The notes beneath the pieces are model-generated. The model searched no databases, was not told where the DNA came from, and saw only the letters and a list, made by a program, of their open reading frames with translations. From Bacteroidales bacterium (GTDB lineage Bacteria; Bacteroidota; Bacteroidia; Bacteroidales; UBA10428), in NCBI GenBank assembly GCA_016928305.1, contig JAFGKY010000031.1, forward strand, positions 1 through 42,095: DNA of 42,095 nucleotides. Direction: 5' to 3'. The translations under genes were made by a program, and so were the position numbers. The first letter of the stretch is position 1, and every line of letters starts with the position of its first letter. Positions 27,019 to 35,340 of this stretch are shown here, piece after piece.

Positions 27019-28220
27019 TCCGGTACTTTACTGTTAAACTGATCGATGACATCGGGAAGCCATACATTTTCCGGCCATAAATAGCTTCCGGGTTTTGTTG
27101 TAATGAACAAACCGGGGATACTGTCCACCTGCATTCGGATAACTCCGGTATCAAGCTCATGAATGGGGATCAGCTTCTTAATGTTCATTTGTTTCAATAT
27201 TTCTGAAGTTGTGCTTCCTCCTTCTATAAGGATTTCATTCAGGGTGATCCTGCTGGCCACTTTTTTCACAAGTTCGGCCATAACCTGCCTGATCCTGACG
27301 GACAAACCGGCTTCAGCATTGTTGCTATGCATTGAGGCAACTATGACCTTATGATGTTTTTCAATACCGGATACCACCTGGCTTACCCATTCTTCCAGGT
27401 GAACCGGCGAATAATTCTTATGATTGTATATTTCAACGGGCATATTCAATAGCAAATGACCATGCTGCTCAATCTGCAATAACAATTGATCGTCTTTCGG
27501 ATAAGGACTGCCCAAAACAACCAATGTATTTCTTCCAAACGGAACCGGTTTGGTTTTAAAAGTCCCGTTCTTTAACCGGAGAGCCTTCAGGAGTGAGTCG
27601 AAGAAACCTGAGGCTCCGGCAAATAAGGTATTATCGCTGAACCGGACAGCCCATTTATACAAATCGTCGCTGTTTTCAACATCACCGACAATCAGACCTT
27701 TTTCCGGCAGAAGGTCATCCGGTTTGAGGTTGATCACGGGATAGTTTTCGTCATTTTTTAAAATCATAAGAACGTCAGAACTTTGGATAGGAAATTGCAA
27801 ATCGTTTGCAAAACATGTTTGATCGAGCGGTACGTTATTGATAAAGTATCGTCCGTTTTTGATTATCCTGTTAAAAACGGGATTTGCCGCAATGATTATC
27901 GTACGGTTTTTTTGCATGACTTTCATTTGCGATACCAGTTCTTCCGTAATATTGCCCCGTAAAGCCGAATCAATTTTTTTAAAAATGAATTGAGGATGAA
28001 AACCTATTATTTGCCGGGTTATTTGAGCAATGTATTCCTCGGCTTCATTTGTGTTCATCGAACGGCTGTCGGTTGCAACAATGAGAATATCCGCTTTTTT
28101 GTTGTCAATCGGTTCGGTTTCAATGATTACATTCATCCCATGCCGTAGCCCGATCCCTCCGATCTCCGCTGCTCCTGTAAAATCATCTGCAATAACCACT
28201 ATTTTCTTTTTGTAACTCAT
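27012..28220 (-). CDS. Four-carbon acid-sugar kinase family protein (DUF1537 type)
   Basis: The 402-residue protein has the family's N-terminal ADDFTGA at 11-17, ATDSRS at 49-54 and KKIDSALRGN at 81-90 (substrate side). The C-terminal nucleotide-binding marks are VVLGSPYPKDDQ, ILIEGGSTTSEIL, HELDTGVIRM and TTKPGSYLWPENVW. Characterised members phosphorylate D-threonate, L-threonate, D-erythronate or 3-oxo-tetronates at the 4-position. The next gene encodes a PdxA-family protein, the same partner as in the known D-threonate route (kinase then dehydrogenase to DHAP and CO2). The protein is slightly shorter than the usual 420-440 residues but keeps both domains. Exact substrate is inferred. The 9-bp gap to the PdxA-like gene and the overlap with the symporter point to one transcript. 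Confidence 0.85.
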   Translation of the reverse strand: MSYKKKIVVIADDFTGAAEIGGIGLRHGMNVIIETEPIDNKKADILIVATDSRSMNTNEAEEYIAQITRQIIGFHPQFIFKKIDSALRGNITEELVSQMKVMQKNRTIIIAANPVFNRIIKNGRYFINNVPLDQTCFANDLQFPIQSSDVLMILKNDENYPVINLKPDDLLPEKGLIVGDVENSDDLYKWAVRFSDNTLFAGASGFFDSLLKALRLKNGTFKTKPVPFGRNTLVVLGSPYPKDDQLLLQIEQHGHLLLNMPVEIYNHKNYSPVHLEEWVSQVVSGIEKHHKVIVASMHSNNAEAGLSVRIRQVMAELVKKVASRITLNEILIEGGSTTSEILKQMNIKKLIPIHELDTGVIRMQVDSIPGLFITTKPGSYLWPENVWLPDVIDQFNSKVPEC

Positions 28221-28229
28221 CGGTTCATT

Positions 28230-29264
28230 TTAATTCAAAAGCCTGACGGCATATTCAACGGCCTGGATCAGGGCATCCGGACTTGCTATTCCTTTGCCGG
28301 CAATTTCAAAAGCAGTACCGTGATCGACAGATGTGCGTATAATGGGCAGGCCGAGCGTTATGTTAACACCGCTGACATGTTCCATTGCATTTTTTTCCTT
28401 GTTCCAGTTGAATCCAAGAAGTTTAAACGGAATGTGCCCCTGGTCGTGGTACATTGCCACGCATCCATCGTATTTTCCTCCCCTGGCTAATATAAATAAG
28501 GTATCGGCAGGCAGAGGTCCTTCAGCACGGATACCTTTTCTCTGGGCCTCGTCAATGGCAGGTTGTATTTCTTCGATTTCTTCTTTACCAAACAGACCGC
28601 CGTCACCGGAATGCGGATTCAGTCCGGCCACACCAATGCGGGGATCTTTGATGCCCATTTTTTTCAATCCATTATCCATGAGTTGTATAACTTCCGCCAC
28701 ACGTTCTTTTTTAACGAATTCACATGCTTTGCGCAGTGATACATGGGTTGTGGCATGAATGATCCGCAGGTCACCATCAACCAGCATCATGGCATATTTT
28801 TTTGCATGGGTGTAGTGCGCAAATATTTCAGTATGTCCCGAGAAATGGTGCCCTGCTTTGTTGATGGATTCTTTGTGGATGGGCCCTGTGACGGTTCCAT
28901 CCACATCGCCTTTCATAGCCAGCTCAATAGCGGTCTTTACAGCATGAAAAGCAATATCGCCTGCTTCGGCTGAAACCTTACCGGGCTGTATCGGATGGGT
29001 AAAGTAACTGCCTATTTCGAACATATCAATGGTTCCGTGTTGAAAACGAGCTTCGGAAATGGTCTGAAGGATATGCAATTTCAGCTCAAGTCCTGTAATA
29101 GCGATGGCTGTTTGCATGGTAGCAGTGTGGCCGATCAATACCGGCCTGCAGCATTTATAGATCTCCCTTCCGGCAAATGCCTTGGCCGCTATTTCTGGTC
29201 CGATGCCTGCCGGATCCCCCATGGTAACGGCAATAACAGGGATATGTTGGTTGTCAGTATTCAT
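28230..29264 (-). CDS. pdxA: PdxA-family 4-phosphate dehydrogenase (probable acid-sugar PdxA2 type)
   Basis: I chose the ATG at 29264 (344 residues) because it forms an ATGA overlap with the stop of the aldolase gene. A start at 29291 would add nine residues inside that gene. Family marks are VTMGDPAGIGPEI, VTGPIHKESI, SGHTEIFAHYT, GLNPHSGDGGLFGKEE and AMYHDQGHIPFKLLGF. The metal ligands fit His144, His218 and His273. PdxA oxidises 4-phosphohydroxythreonine in vitamin B6 synthesis. The PdxA2 branch acts on D-threonate 4-phosphate or D-erythronate 4-phosphate with decarboxylation to DHAP. Pairing with a DUF1537 kinase argues for the catabolic branch. Confidence 0.87.
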   Translation of the reverse strand: MNTDNQHIPVIAVTMGDPAGIGPEIAAKAFAGREIYKCCRPVLIGHTATMQTAIAITGLELKLHILQTISEARFQHGTIDMFEIGSYFTHPIQPGKVSAEAGDIAFHAVKTAIELAMKGDVDGTVTGPIHKESINKAGHHFSGHTEIFAHYTHAKKYAMMLVDGDLRIIHATTHVSLRKACEFVKKERVAEVIQLMDNGLKKMGIKDPRIGVAGLNPHSGDGGLFGKEEIEEIQPAIDEAQRKGIRAEGPLPADTLFILARGGKYDGCVAMYHDQGHIPFKLLGFNWNKEKNAMEHVSGVNITLGLPIIRTSVDHGTAFEIAGKGIASPDALIQAVEYAVRLLN

Positions 29265-30187
29265 CCTATTATTACTGATTCTTCTTTCCATATATTCCGG
29301 ATCATTTTACGCAGTTGCAATTGATCCGCCGGTCCGGTTTCATACATGGGCGGCAAAACAAAGGTTTTGCATAAACCGAATTCATGCATAATAATTTTCA
29401 ATGCAGGAATTGATTCGCTTATACTCCGATCCTTAATGTAGAGATCGGTTATATTGTCCGTAAGCTTTTGAAGCTGAGCTGCTTTGCCTGAATTACCTGC
29501 AATGGCTTCCCGATAGAGATCCTGGTATAATTGTGGTGTGAGGTTGGCTGTACTGGGCACAATACCATCACAGCCTTTGCTTAATGCATAAGCCGACTGG
29601 GCAGACCAGCCAAGCAGAAATGAAAAATCGGAGCGCGAGCTCCATCGTTCCAGGGATGCTTCCATCCTTTCGGTTCCCCTCTCCGAATCTTTAATTCCAC
29701 CAATATTCGTGTGGTGGCTGAGCTTTTCAATGACATCAAGCGGAATGGAATCTTTAACCGTGATGGGATTATTGTATAAGATAAGCGGACATTTTATATG
29801 ATCAGCAAGGGTACTAAAATAGCGAACCATATTTTCGGCTTTCACCGGATAATAAAAGGGCAGATGAGCAACAACAGCATCTGCTCCCATGGATGCATAG
29901 AGATTGGCATTATCAATGGATTCCCGGAGGCAATTGCCCGATATACCGGCATATACGTTGATAAGACGATTAGCCTGTTCAACGGCTGTTTCAACCATAA
30001 ATGCCTTATCCCTGTCCGGAATCGAAGTTGATTCACCCGTTGTTCCCAGGATGAATGCCGAGCATTTTGATTTTGTAAACGTTTTCATGATGAAAGCCAC
30101 AGCCTTTTTGTCGATCGAAAAGTCGGCATTAAAAGGTGTAATCATCGGTACGATAACTCCACTGTATTTCTTTTCATCTTTTCCCAT
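29261..30187 (-). CDS. DapA/NAL-family class I aldolase (dihydrodipicolinate synthase family)
   Basis: The 308-residue TIM barrel has the family's GTTGES at 48-53, YNNP with Tyr138, and the Schiff-base Lys166 in GGIKDSE. The family joins or splits pyruvate with an aldehyde, or dehydrates keto-deoxy acids. True DapA is unlikely in this catabolic cluster. A 2-keto-3-deoxy sugar acid aldolase, releasing pyruvate and an aldehyde, is likely. The neighbouring iron-dependent dehydrogenase could reduce that aldehyde. The stop overlaps the start of pdxA (ATGA) and the start is 6 bp after the dehydrogenase stop. Near residues 34-39 the DNA contains a perfect copy of the operator core found at the lacI gene. 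Confidence 0.9.
   Translation of the reverse strand: MGKDEKKYSGVIVPMITPFNADFSIDKKAVAFIMKTFTKSKCSAFILGTTGESTSIPDRDKAFMVETAVEQANRLINVYAGISGNCLRESIDNANLYASMGADAVVAHLPFYYPVKAENMVRYFSTLADHIKCPLILYNNPITVKDSIPLDVIEKLSHHTNIGGIKDSERGTERMEASLERWSSRSDFSFLLGWSAQSAYALSKGCDGIVPSTANLTPQLYQDLYREAIAGNSGKAAQLQKLTDNITDLYIKDRSISESIPALKIIMHEFGLCKTFVLPPMYETGPADQLQLRKMIRNIWKEESVIIG
30073..30088. promoter_or_regulatory. Intragenic match to the LacI-type operator
   Basis: TTTTGTAAACGTTTTCA (30071-30087) is identical over 17 bases to the sequence at 32351-32367 in the lacI 5' end. Here it encodes MKTFTK in the aldolase. It could be a secondary site for looping or a chance match, because the coding sequence alone allows it. 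Confidence 0.3.
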
Positions 30188-30193
30188 AGAATG

Positions 30194-31339
30194 CTAAAAT
30201 GCTTGTTGATAAATGCTTACAACATCTTCCAGGTTCAGCTCCCGCACATTGTTTTTTACCAGTCGTTTCACCTCAAGGGCAGCAAGAGCCATTTTTTCAA
30301 TGGAATTATTATGGATACCGGCTTCGTGCAAATATGCCGGCAAGTTGCATGATGCGATCAGGTACCGGATGAATTCGATCCCTTTAACGGCCAGATCATG
30401 TTGAGATAAGCTGTCCGTTATTCCGGTGGCCCGTGCTATGCTCGCATACCGTTCTTCAGCCGCATGCAGGTTAAATTCCATAACATAGGGCAATAACAAG
30501 GAGTTAGAAAGGCCATGGGGAATATTGTAATCGCATCCGAGGGGGTAAGCAAGTGCATGGACAGCAGCTGTACTTACCGGACCCAGACACATGCCTCCGT
30601 AAAGGCTTCCCAAAGCCAGGCTGGTACGTGCCTGAAGATTATTACTGTCCCGGACGGCTGTTATTAAATTCCTGCTGATCAGCGAAATGCCTTGCAGTGC
30701 TAATGTATCGGTAAGGGGGTGTGCATTTCGGTTTGCATAGGCTTCAATGCAATGCGTAAGGGCATCCATACCCGTATAAGCTGTAATCAATGGGGATAAT
30801 CCAAGGGTAAGGACAGGGTCAATATAAGCAGCATCCGGTATCAGATACGGACTGACAAAGCCTTTTTTTGCATTTTCGGTTTCATCAATAATGATTGAGT
30901 TTGGCGAAACCTCACTTCCTGTTCCGGATGTTGTGGCTGCGCATATTAAATGCGTTTTACGTTCAGTAATCAGATCCGTACCGATATAATCTTTAACCGG
31001 TTTATGCTGGCCGATGAAGGCCGCAATCAGTTTTGCCATGTCCATGACGCTTCCACCTCCTATTCCAACAACCGCGTCAGGCATGAAATCACGGGCCTCT
31101 GCGATAATTCTTTCAAAATCCGCAAAAGCAGGTTCTGCCTGTATGGATGTGTTAATACGAAGGACTATCCGGTTTTCGGATAAACAATCAAATTGCGTTT
31201 TGAGTTTAGGAATTAACGGTTCTGCAGACAGGATGTAGATTCTTTTCTTCCCGGAGGCAATAATATCTTTGATCATTTGATCCGTGCATCCCGGACCAAA
31301 TGTTATGTTTCGGGGACTATGCATACTGATAACGCTCAT
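30194..31339 (-). CDS. Iron-dependent alcohol dehydrogenase family protein
   Basis: The 381-residue protein has the group III dehydrogenase layout. A nucleotide-binding domain carries GIGGGSVMDMAK at 92-103 and ATTSGTGSEVSP at 135-146. The all-helical domain holds the metal ligands Asp192 and His196 (GMDALTHCIEA), His261 (AAVHALAYPLG) and His275 (NIPHGLSNSLLLP). Relatives such as lactaldehyde reductase reduce small hydroxy-aldehydes with NAD(P)H. With an aldolase gene 6 bp downstream, reduction of the aldehyde that the aldolase releases is the natural guess: lactaldehyde if the input comes from rhamnose, or a C4 aldehyde-acid if it comes from Dha. It starts 16 bp after lacI, in the same operon. 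Confidence 0.9.
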   Translation of the reverse strand: MSVISMHSPRNITFGPGCTDQMIKDIIASGKKRIYILSAEPLIPKLKTQFDCLSENRIVLRINTSIQAEPAFADFERIIAEARDFMPDAVVGIGGGSVMDMAKLIAAFIGQHKPVKDYIGTDLITERKTHLICAATTSGTGSEVSPNSIIIDETENAKKGFVSPYLIPDAAYIDPVLTLGLSPLITAYTGMDALTHCIEAYANRNAHPLTDTLALQGISLISRNLITAVRDSNNLQARTSLALGSLYGGMCLGPVSTAAVHALAYPLGCDYNIPHGLSNSLLLPYVMEFNLHAAEERYASIARATGITDSLSQHDLAVKGIEFIRYLIASCNLPAYLHEAGIHNNSIEKMALAALEVKRLVKNNVRELNLEDVVSIYQQAF

Positions 31340-31355
31340 TTTCCTGTATTATCAC

Positions 31356-32375
31356 TCAGCATGAATTTCGGATCATTAATTCGGTTTTCAGCACCATGCT
31401 GGAAGTAGGCCTGTCGGGATTGGTAATTCTTGATATCAATTGTTCGGCAGCGCACTTCCCGATTTCATATGCAGGTTGCCTTACCGCAGTTAAAGGAGGA
31501 TTAAGGGATATTGACCAGTACATATCGTCGAAGCCTAATACAGCAATATCACCCGGAATCTTCAATCCTTTTTTATGAATGGTCTCAAGCGCGCCAAGTG
31601 TTATCAGGTTATTCCCTGTAAACAGGGCATCCGGCGGATCGGGTAACTCCAGCAATTCGGCACACAGCTTTACACCGCTCTCATGCCTTGAGTCTCCGTA
31701 CCGGATCAGTTCACTGCAGACCGGAAGTTTGTTAGCTTCGAGTGCATCGCGATATCCCAATTCACGGTCGCGGCTCGACGGGAGTTTGGGAATGCCGGAG
31801 ATATAGGCAATCCGCCTGTATCCTTTTTTTGCCAGATAATCAACCGCTGAATAGGCTCCTTTGCGGTTTTCAACCAGCACAACATCTACATCCACATCAA
31901 CCAGACCACGATCGACACATACAATAGGCAGCCCGGTCTTTACGAGGTTAATGACTTTCTGGTCGTGTTCGTGTGTGGGTGCTGCTATTAAACCATCCAC
32001 CGATTCAGACTGCAAAATATCAAGATACATCTTCTCCTTGTTCTCATCCTGAGAGAAGTTGCAAACAATGAGGGCGTATTTCTTCTTATAGGCTATGTCC
32101 TCAATGCCCCTTAAAACCTCAACATAAAATGGATTTTGTATATCGGGGATCAGCACACCCAACAGATTTCCCGAAGCATTGCGGTTACGCAAACGCTTTG
32201 CCACCCGGTTGGGTGAGTACTTTAAATCCTTAATGATTTTTTCTATTTTAATCCGGGTTTCAGGATTGACATTCGGACTGTTGTTCACAACCCTTGAAAC
32301 AGTAGCAATCGAAACGCCGGCTTTTTCAGCCACTTTCTTAAGATTGCTTATTTTGTAAACGTTTTCAATTGTCAT
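31356..32375 (-). CDS. LacI-family transcriptional regulator
   Basis: The 339-residue protein has a LacI helix-turn-helix at 12-36 (VAEKAGVSIATVSRVVNN), the hinge helix SPNRVAKRLRNR at 54-65 and a periplasmic-binding-protein-like effector domain from about 70 (LLGVLIPDIQNPFY, GNNLITLGALETI, AVLGFDDMYWS). It should repress the locus until a sugar or sugar-acid ligand binds. It is the first gene of the minus-strand block. A palindrome matching LacI-family sites covers codons 3-8 of its own coding sequence (32353-32368), and another lies 53 bp further upstream, so autoregulation is likely. LacI control is less usual for PULs than HTCS, AraC or ECF-sigma control. Confidence 0.93.
   Translation of the reverse strand: MTIENVYKISNLKKVAEKAGVSIATVSRVVNNSPNVNPETRIKIEKIIKDLKYSPNRVAKRLRNRNASGNLLGVLIPDIQNPFYVEVLRGIEDIAYKKKYALIVCNFSQDENKEKMYLDILQSESVDGLIAAPTHEHDQKVINLVKTGLPIVCVDRGLVDVDVDVVLVENRKGAYSAVDYLAKKGYRRIAYISGIPKLPSSRDRELGYRDALEANKLPVCSELIRYGDSRHESGVKLCAELLELPDPPDALFTGNNLITLGALETIHKKGLKIPGDIAVLGFDDMYWSISLNPPLTAVRQPAYEIGKCAAEQLISRITNPDRPTSSMVLKTELMIRNSC
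32353..32368. promoter_or_regulatory. LacI-type operator candidate inside the start of the lacI-family gene
   Basis: TTGTAAACGTTTTCAA matches its reverse complement at 7 of 8 positions per half and has the CG centre typical of LacI-family sites. It covers codons 3-8 of the regulator gene, so binding there could block transcription of the whole metabolic and PUL block. Confidence 0.6.
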
Positions 32376-32420
32376 ATATCAGAAAATCAAATAAATATGA
32401 TACGTAAAATTAAAATAATT

Positions 32421-32436
32421 ATGTAAACGTTTTTAT
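32421..32436. promoter_or_regulatory. LacI-type operator candidate at the divergent promoter
   Basis: ATGTAAACGTTTTTAT shares GTAAACGTTTT with the site inside the regulator gene. The centres are 68 bp apart. The site abuts the upstream element of the candidate promoter for the plus-strand GH2 gene, which fits repression of that gene, and possibly a repression loop with the other site. Confidence 0.5.
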
Positions 32437-32466
32437 TGCAATATTAATTTTATTCACTTAGATTTG
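32436..32466 (+). promoter_or_regulatory. Bacteroidota-type promoter candidate for the GH2 gene
   Basis: TAGATTTG at 32459-32466 is an exact TAnnTTTG box, and a TTG at 32436-32438 lies 20 bp upstream where the -33 TTTG-like element is expected. Transcription would start near 32473, 33 bp before the ATG at 32506. The TTG at 32464, the first possible start of the frame, falls inside this box and is therefore unlikely to be used. Confidence 0.5.
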
Positions 32467-32505
32467 CAAATATTTTGGGTAAAAAATCGGAAAGATGCCT
32501 CATTC

Positions 32506-35292
32506 ATGAAAATGTTATCCAACTTGTTTTTAATAACTGCTTTTCTTCTTGTAGTACAAAATGGTTGTTATGCACAACAAACTGAGGTTCTTTATCTTTC
32601 CGGGACGGGTGCCGACAATACGGTTGAATGGGCATTTTATTGTACCGAAGGCAGAAGATCCGGAAAGTGGACTACCATTCCTGTTCCGTCAAACTGGGAA
32701 CAATACGGATTTGGAAAATACAATTACGGTCACGACAAAGACACAGCAAGAGGTAAGGAAAAGGGGCTGTACAAATACGATTTTAATGTACCTGACCGGT
32801 GGAAAGGAAAATCGGTTTCTATTGTGTTCGAGGGTTCCATGACCGACACAGAAGTCAGGATTAACGGCAGGTCCGCCGGGCCTGTGCATCAAGGTGCATT
32901 CTACAGGTTCAGCTATGACATTTCCGGACTGCTGATTTACGGTCGGAAGAACCTGCTGGAGGTGACCGTCTCAAAACATTCATCGAACGGATCGGTCAAC
33001 AAAGCTGAGCGTTACGGAGACTATTGGATATTTGGCGGTATATTCCGTCCGGTATACCTTGAAGTTAAACCTTTGCAGCATATTCAAAGAATTGCAATAA
33101 ATGCTTTGGCTGATGGACATTTTAAGACGGAAGTTTTCCTGAAGAATTGCAGCTATGCCAATGAAATTGAAGGCCGGATAATAACACCTGACGGCAAATA
33201 TGTGGGTCAGGCATTCGGTACCACAATCCGGCAAGATCAGACCAGGGTACTGCTGACAACGGTTATCGATAATCCTTTGCTATGGTCTGCTGAGTTCCCG
33301 AACCTTTATCGGGTTGAATTAACGTTGCTGAAAAAAGGTATACCGGTTCACCGGGTTACAGAATCTTTTGGATTCCGCACAGTGGAGCTACGTGAACGGG
33401 ATGGTTTATACGTTAACGGAACAAAAGTAAAATTAAAAGGTGTCAACCGGCACTCCTTCCATCCGGAAACGGGTCGGGCCCTGAGCAAGGCACAGTGTAT
33501 TGATGATGTTTTATTGATCCGGGAAATGAATATGAATGCGGTCAGAAATTCGCATTACCCACCCGATGAATATTTTCTGGATGCCTGTGATTCGCTTGGA
33601 CTTTATGTTATGGATGAACTGGCGGGATGGCATAATGCCTATGATACAGAGACCGGAACAAAACTTGTCCGGGAAATGCTGGAAAGCAATCAAAATCATC
33701 CCGGCATAATCCTATGGTCAAACGGCAACGAGGGCGGTCATAATTATGATCTGGATAAAATTTTCGATTCACTCGATTTGCAGAAACGTCCCGTTTGTCA
33801 TCCCTGGGAGAATTTCAGGGGTATGGATACGCAGCATTATATCAATTACGATTACGGCAATGGTGTCCACTTCCATGGTCACGATGTTGTATTTCCCACA
33901 GAGTTTTTACACGGACTGTACGATGGTGGTCATGGCTCCGGACTGTATGATTTCTGGGAATACATGTGGAAGCATCCTTTGTCAGCAGGAGGATTTCTCT
34001 GGGATCTTGCCGACAACGCTATTGTGCGCACCGATAAAAACGGCATGCTCGATACCGATGGGAACCATGCCGCTGACGGCATCCTGGGACCTTATCATGA
34101 AAAGGAAGGGAGTTATTATGCAGTCAAAGAAATATGGTCTCCCATCTTCTTTGAACATCGTGAAATAACACCTGCCTTTGATGGCCGGTTTATCATTGAA
34201 AACCGGTACGACTTTACCAATACCAGCCAATGCTGTTTTAAGTATACCCTTGTTAAGATACCGGGTCCTTACGAAAACAATGATATCCTATACAGAGGAG
34301 GACGGACACGGTCTCCCGATATTGATCCCGGACAAAAAGGAACGTTGAGGCTGAGATTGCCCGATGGCTGGGATACATATGATATATTGTACATACAGAT
34401 TGATGATCCGCATGGTAATGTATTGTATACCTGGAGCTGGCCGGTCAGACGTCCCGCTGAGATAGCACAACGTATTATTACCCTGGATGGTGAAAAACCT
34501 CAGGTACTTGATTCTCCTGATTCAGTCATCCTGGTCAGGGCAGGTGGAATTGCATATACTTTCAGTAAGAAAACAGGTCTTTTGGTTCATGTGGAAAATG
34601 CAAAAGGTGCAATATCCTTTGGCAAAGGACCAGCATTGTGTGATGGTATTTTTGATTTTCGTGGCATGGAAACGGAATACCAGGAAAACAATCTGGTTAT
34701 AAAATATAATATCGGGGACAGAAGCAATTACCGTAATTTGAAATGGATCATCTATCCTTCGGGATGGATCTCACTGGAGCTGGCATACCGGCCATCGGAT
34801 TATGAATTTGATATGCTGGGTGTTAGTTTTTCCTACCCTGAAAAACTGGTAACCGGAATTGAATGGATGGGAGGAGGACCTTACAGGGTTTGGAAAAACA
34901 GGATGCAGGGTATCCGGTTGAACCGGTGGGAGAAGGATTACAACAATACAATAACGGGTAAAAGGGGATATGTCTACCCTGAATTCAAAGGGTATCATGC
35001 AAACCTATACTGGGCAAAGATAAAAACAAAGGAACAGGACTTTGTAATTATGACAGCGGATGAAGATATCTTCCTGCGCCTGTTCACTCCGGATATCCCG
35101 GTTGATCCTTTTAATACGGCTCCCGTATTCCCTTCCGGTGATATTTCCTTTATGCACGGCATCCCTGCTATTGGCACCAAATCACAGGTTGCCGCTAACC
35201 TGGGGCCTTCCGGAAAGAAAAATATGTATTTTGATTACTGGAAGCAACGTGCCAAGACCATGCATCTGTTCTTTAATTTTTCAGGGGATTAA
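32506..35292 (+). CDS. GH2-family glycosidase (beta-galactosidase or related), secreted
   Basis: I chose the ATG at 32506 (928 residues) because it gives a signal peptide (MKMLSNLFLITAFLLVVQ, ending CYAQQ) and lies downstream of a promoter candidate. The order is typical for GH2: jelly-roll domain (VPSNWEQYGFGKYNYG, GRSAGPVHQGAFYRFSYDIS), Ig-like domain, TIM barrel (GVNRHSFHPETGRA, MNAVRNSHYPPDEYFLDACD) and two C-terminal sandwiches. Glu409 in WSNGNEGG fits the acid/base. Glu466 in FPTEFLHGL fits the nucleophile, though the spacing is shorter than in LacZ. Substrate is probably a beta-galactoside or beta-glucuronide from pectic side chains. It is the only plus-strand enzyme gene of the locus and is divergent from lacI, sharing the regulated intergenic region. 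Confidence 0.88.
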   Translation: MKMLSNLFLITAFLLVVQNGCYAQQTEVLYLSGTGADNTVEWAFYCTEGRRSGKWTTIPVPSNWEQYGFGKYNYGHDKDTARGKEKGLYKYDFNVPDRWKGKSVSIVFEGSMTDTEVRINGRSAGPVHQGAFYRFSYDISGLLIYGRKNLLEVTVSKHSSNGSVNKAERYGDYWIFGGIFRPVYLEVKPLQHIQRIAINALADGHFKTEVFLKNCSYANEIEGRIITPDGKYVGQAFGTTIRQDQTRVLLTTVIDNPLLWSAEFPNLYRVELTLLKKGIPVHRVTESFGFRTVELRERDGLYVNGTKVKLKGVNRHSFHPETGRALSKAQCIDDVLLIREMNMNAVRNSHYPPDEYFLDACDSLGLYVMDELAGWHNAYDTETGTKLVREMLESNQNHPGIILWSNGNEGGHNYDLDKIFDSLDLQKRPVCHPWENFRGMDTQHYINYDYGNGVHFHGHDVVFPTEFLHGLYDGGHGSGLYDFWEYMWKHPLSAGGFLWDLADNAIVRTDKNGMLDTDGNHAADGILGPYHEKEGSYYAVKEIWSPIFFEHREITPAFDGRFIIENRYDFTNTSQCCFKYTLVKIPGPYENNDILYRGGRTRSPDIDPGQKGTLRLRLPDGWDTYDILYIQIDDPHGNVLYTWSWPVRRPAEIAQRIITLDGEKPQVLDSPDSVILVRAGGIAYTFSKKTGLLVHVENAKGAISFGKGPALCDGIFDFRGMETEYQENNLVIKYNIGDRSNYRNLKWIIYPSGWISLELAYRPSDYEFDMLGVSFSYPEKLVTGIEWMGGGPYRVWKNRMQGIRLNRWEKDYNNTITGKRGYVYPEFKGYHANLYWAKIKTKEQDFVIMTADEDIFLRLFTPDIPVDPFNTAPVFPSGDISFMHGIPAIGTKSQVAANLGPSGKKNMYFDYWKQRAKTMHLFFNFSGD

Positions 35293-35303
35293 TAAAACAT
35301 GTT

Positions 35304-35331
35304 GTAGAGACGTTGCATGCAAAGTCTCTAC
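35304..35331. repeat. 28-bp near-perfect palindrome between convergent genes
   Basis: GTAGAGAC at the left end and GTCTCTAC at the right enclose a GTTGCATGCAA core. One base pair departs from a full 28-bp palindrome. It lies 12 bp after the GH2 stop and 9 bp before the stop of the opposing gene, so it could act as a bidirectional terminator hairpin. Similar GTAGAGACG-type palindromes are, as I recall, dispersed repeats in several phyla. Confidence 0.8.
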
Positions 35332-35340
35332 GTTGTTATA

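Noticed and set aside
28230..29264. Vitamin B6 biosynthesis PdxA
   Set aside because: Pairing with a DUF1537 kinase, an aldolase and a symporter in a pectin locus favours the acid-sugar PdxA2 branch.
29261..30187. Lysine biosynthesis DapA
   Set aside because: The active-site residues fit the whole family, but the operon contains only catabolic acid-sugar genes, so a keto-deoxy acid aldolase is more likely.
32464..32505. A TTG start 42 bp upstream for the GH2 gene
   Set aside because: It lies inside the TAnnTTTG promoter box and adds residues before a normal signal peptide that begins at 32506.
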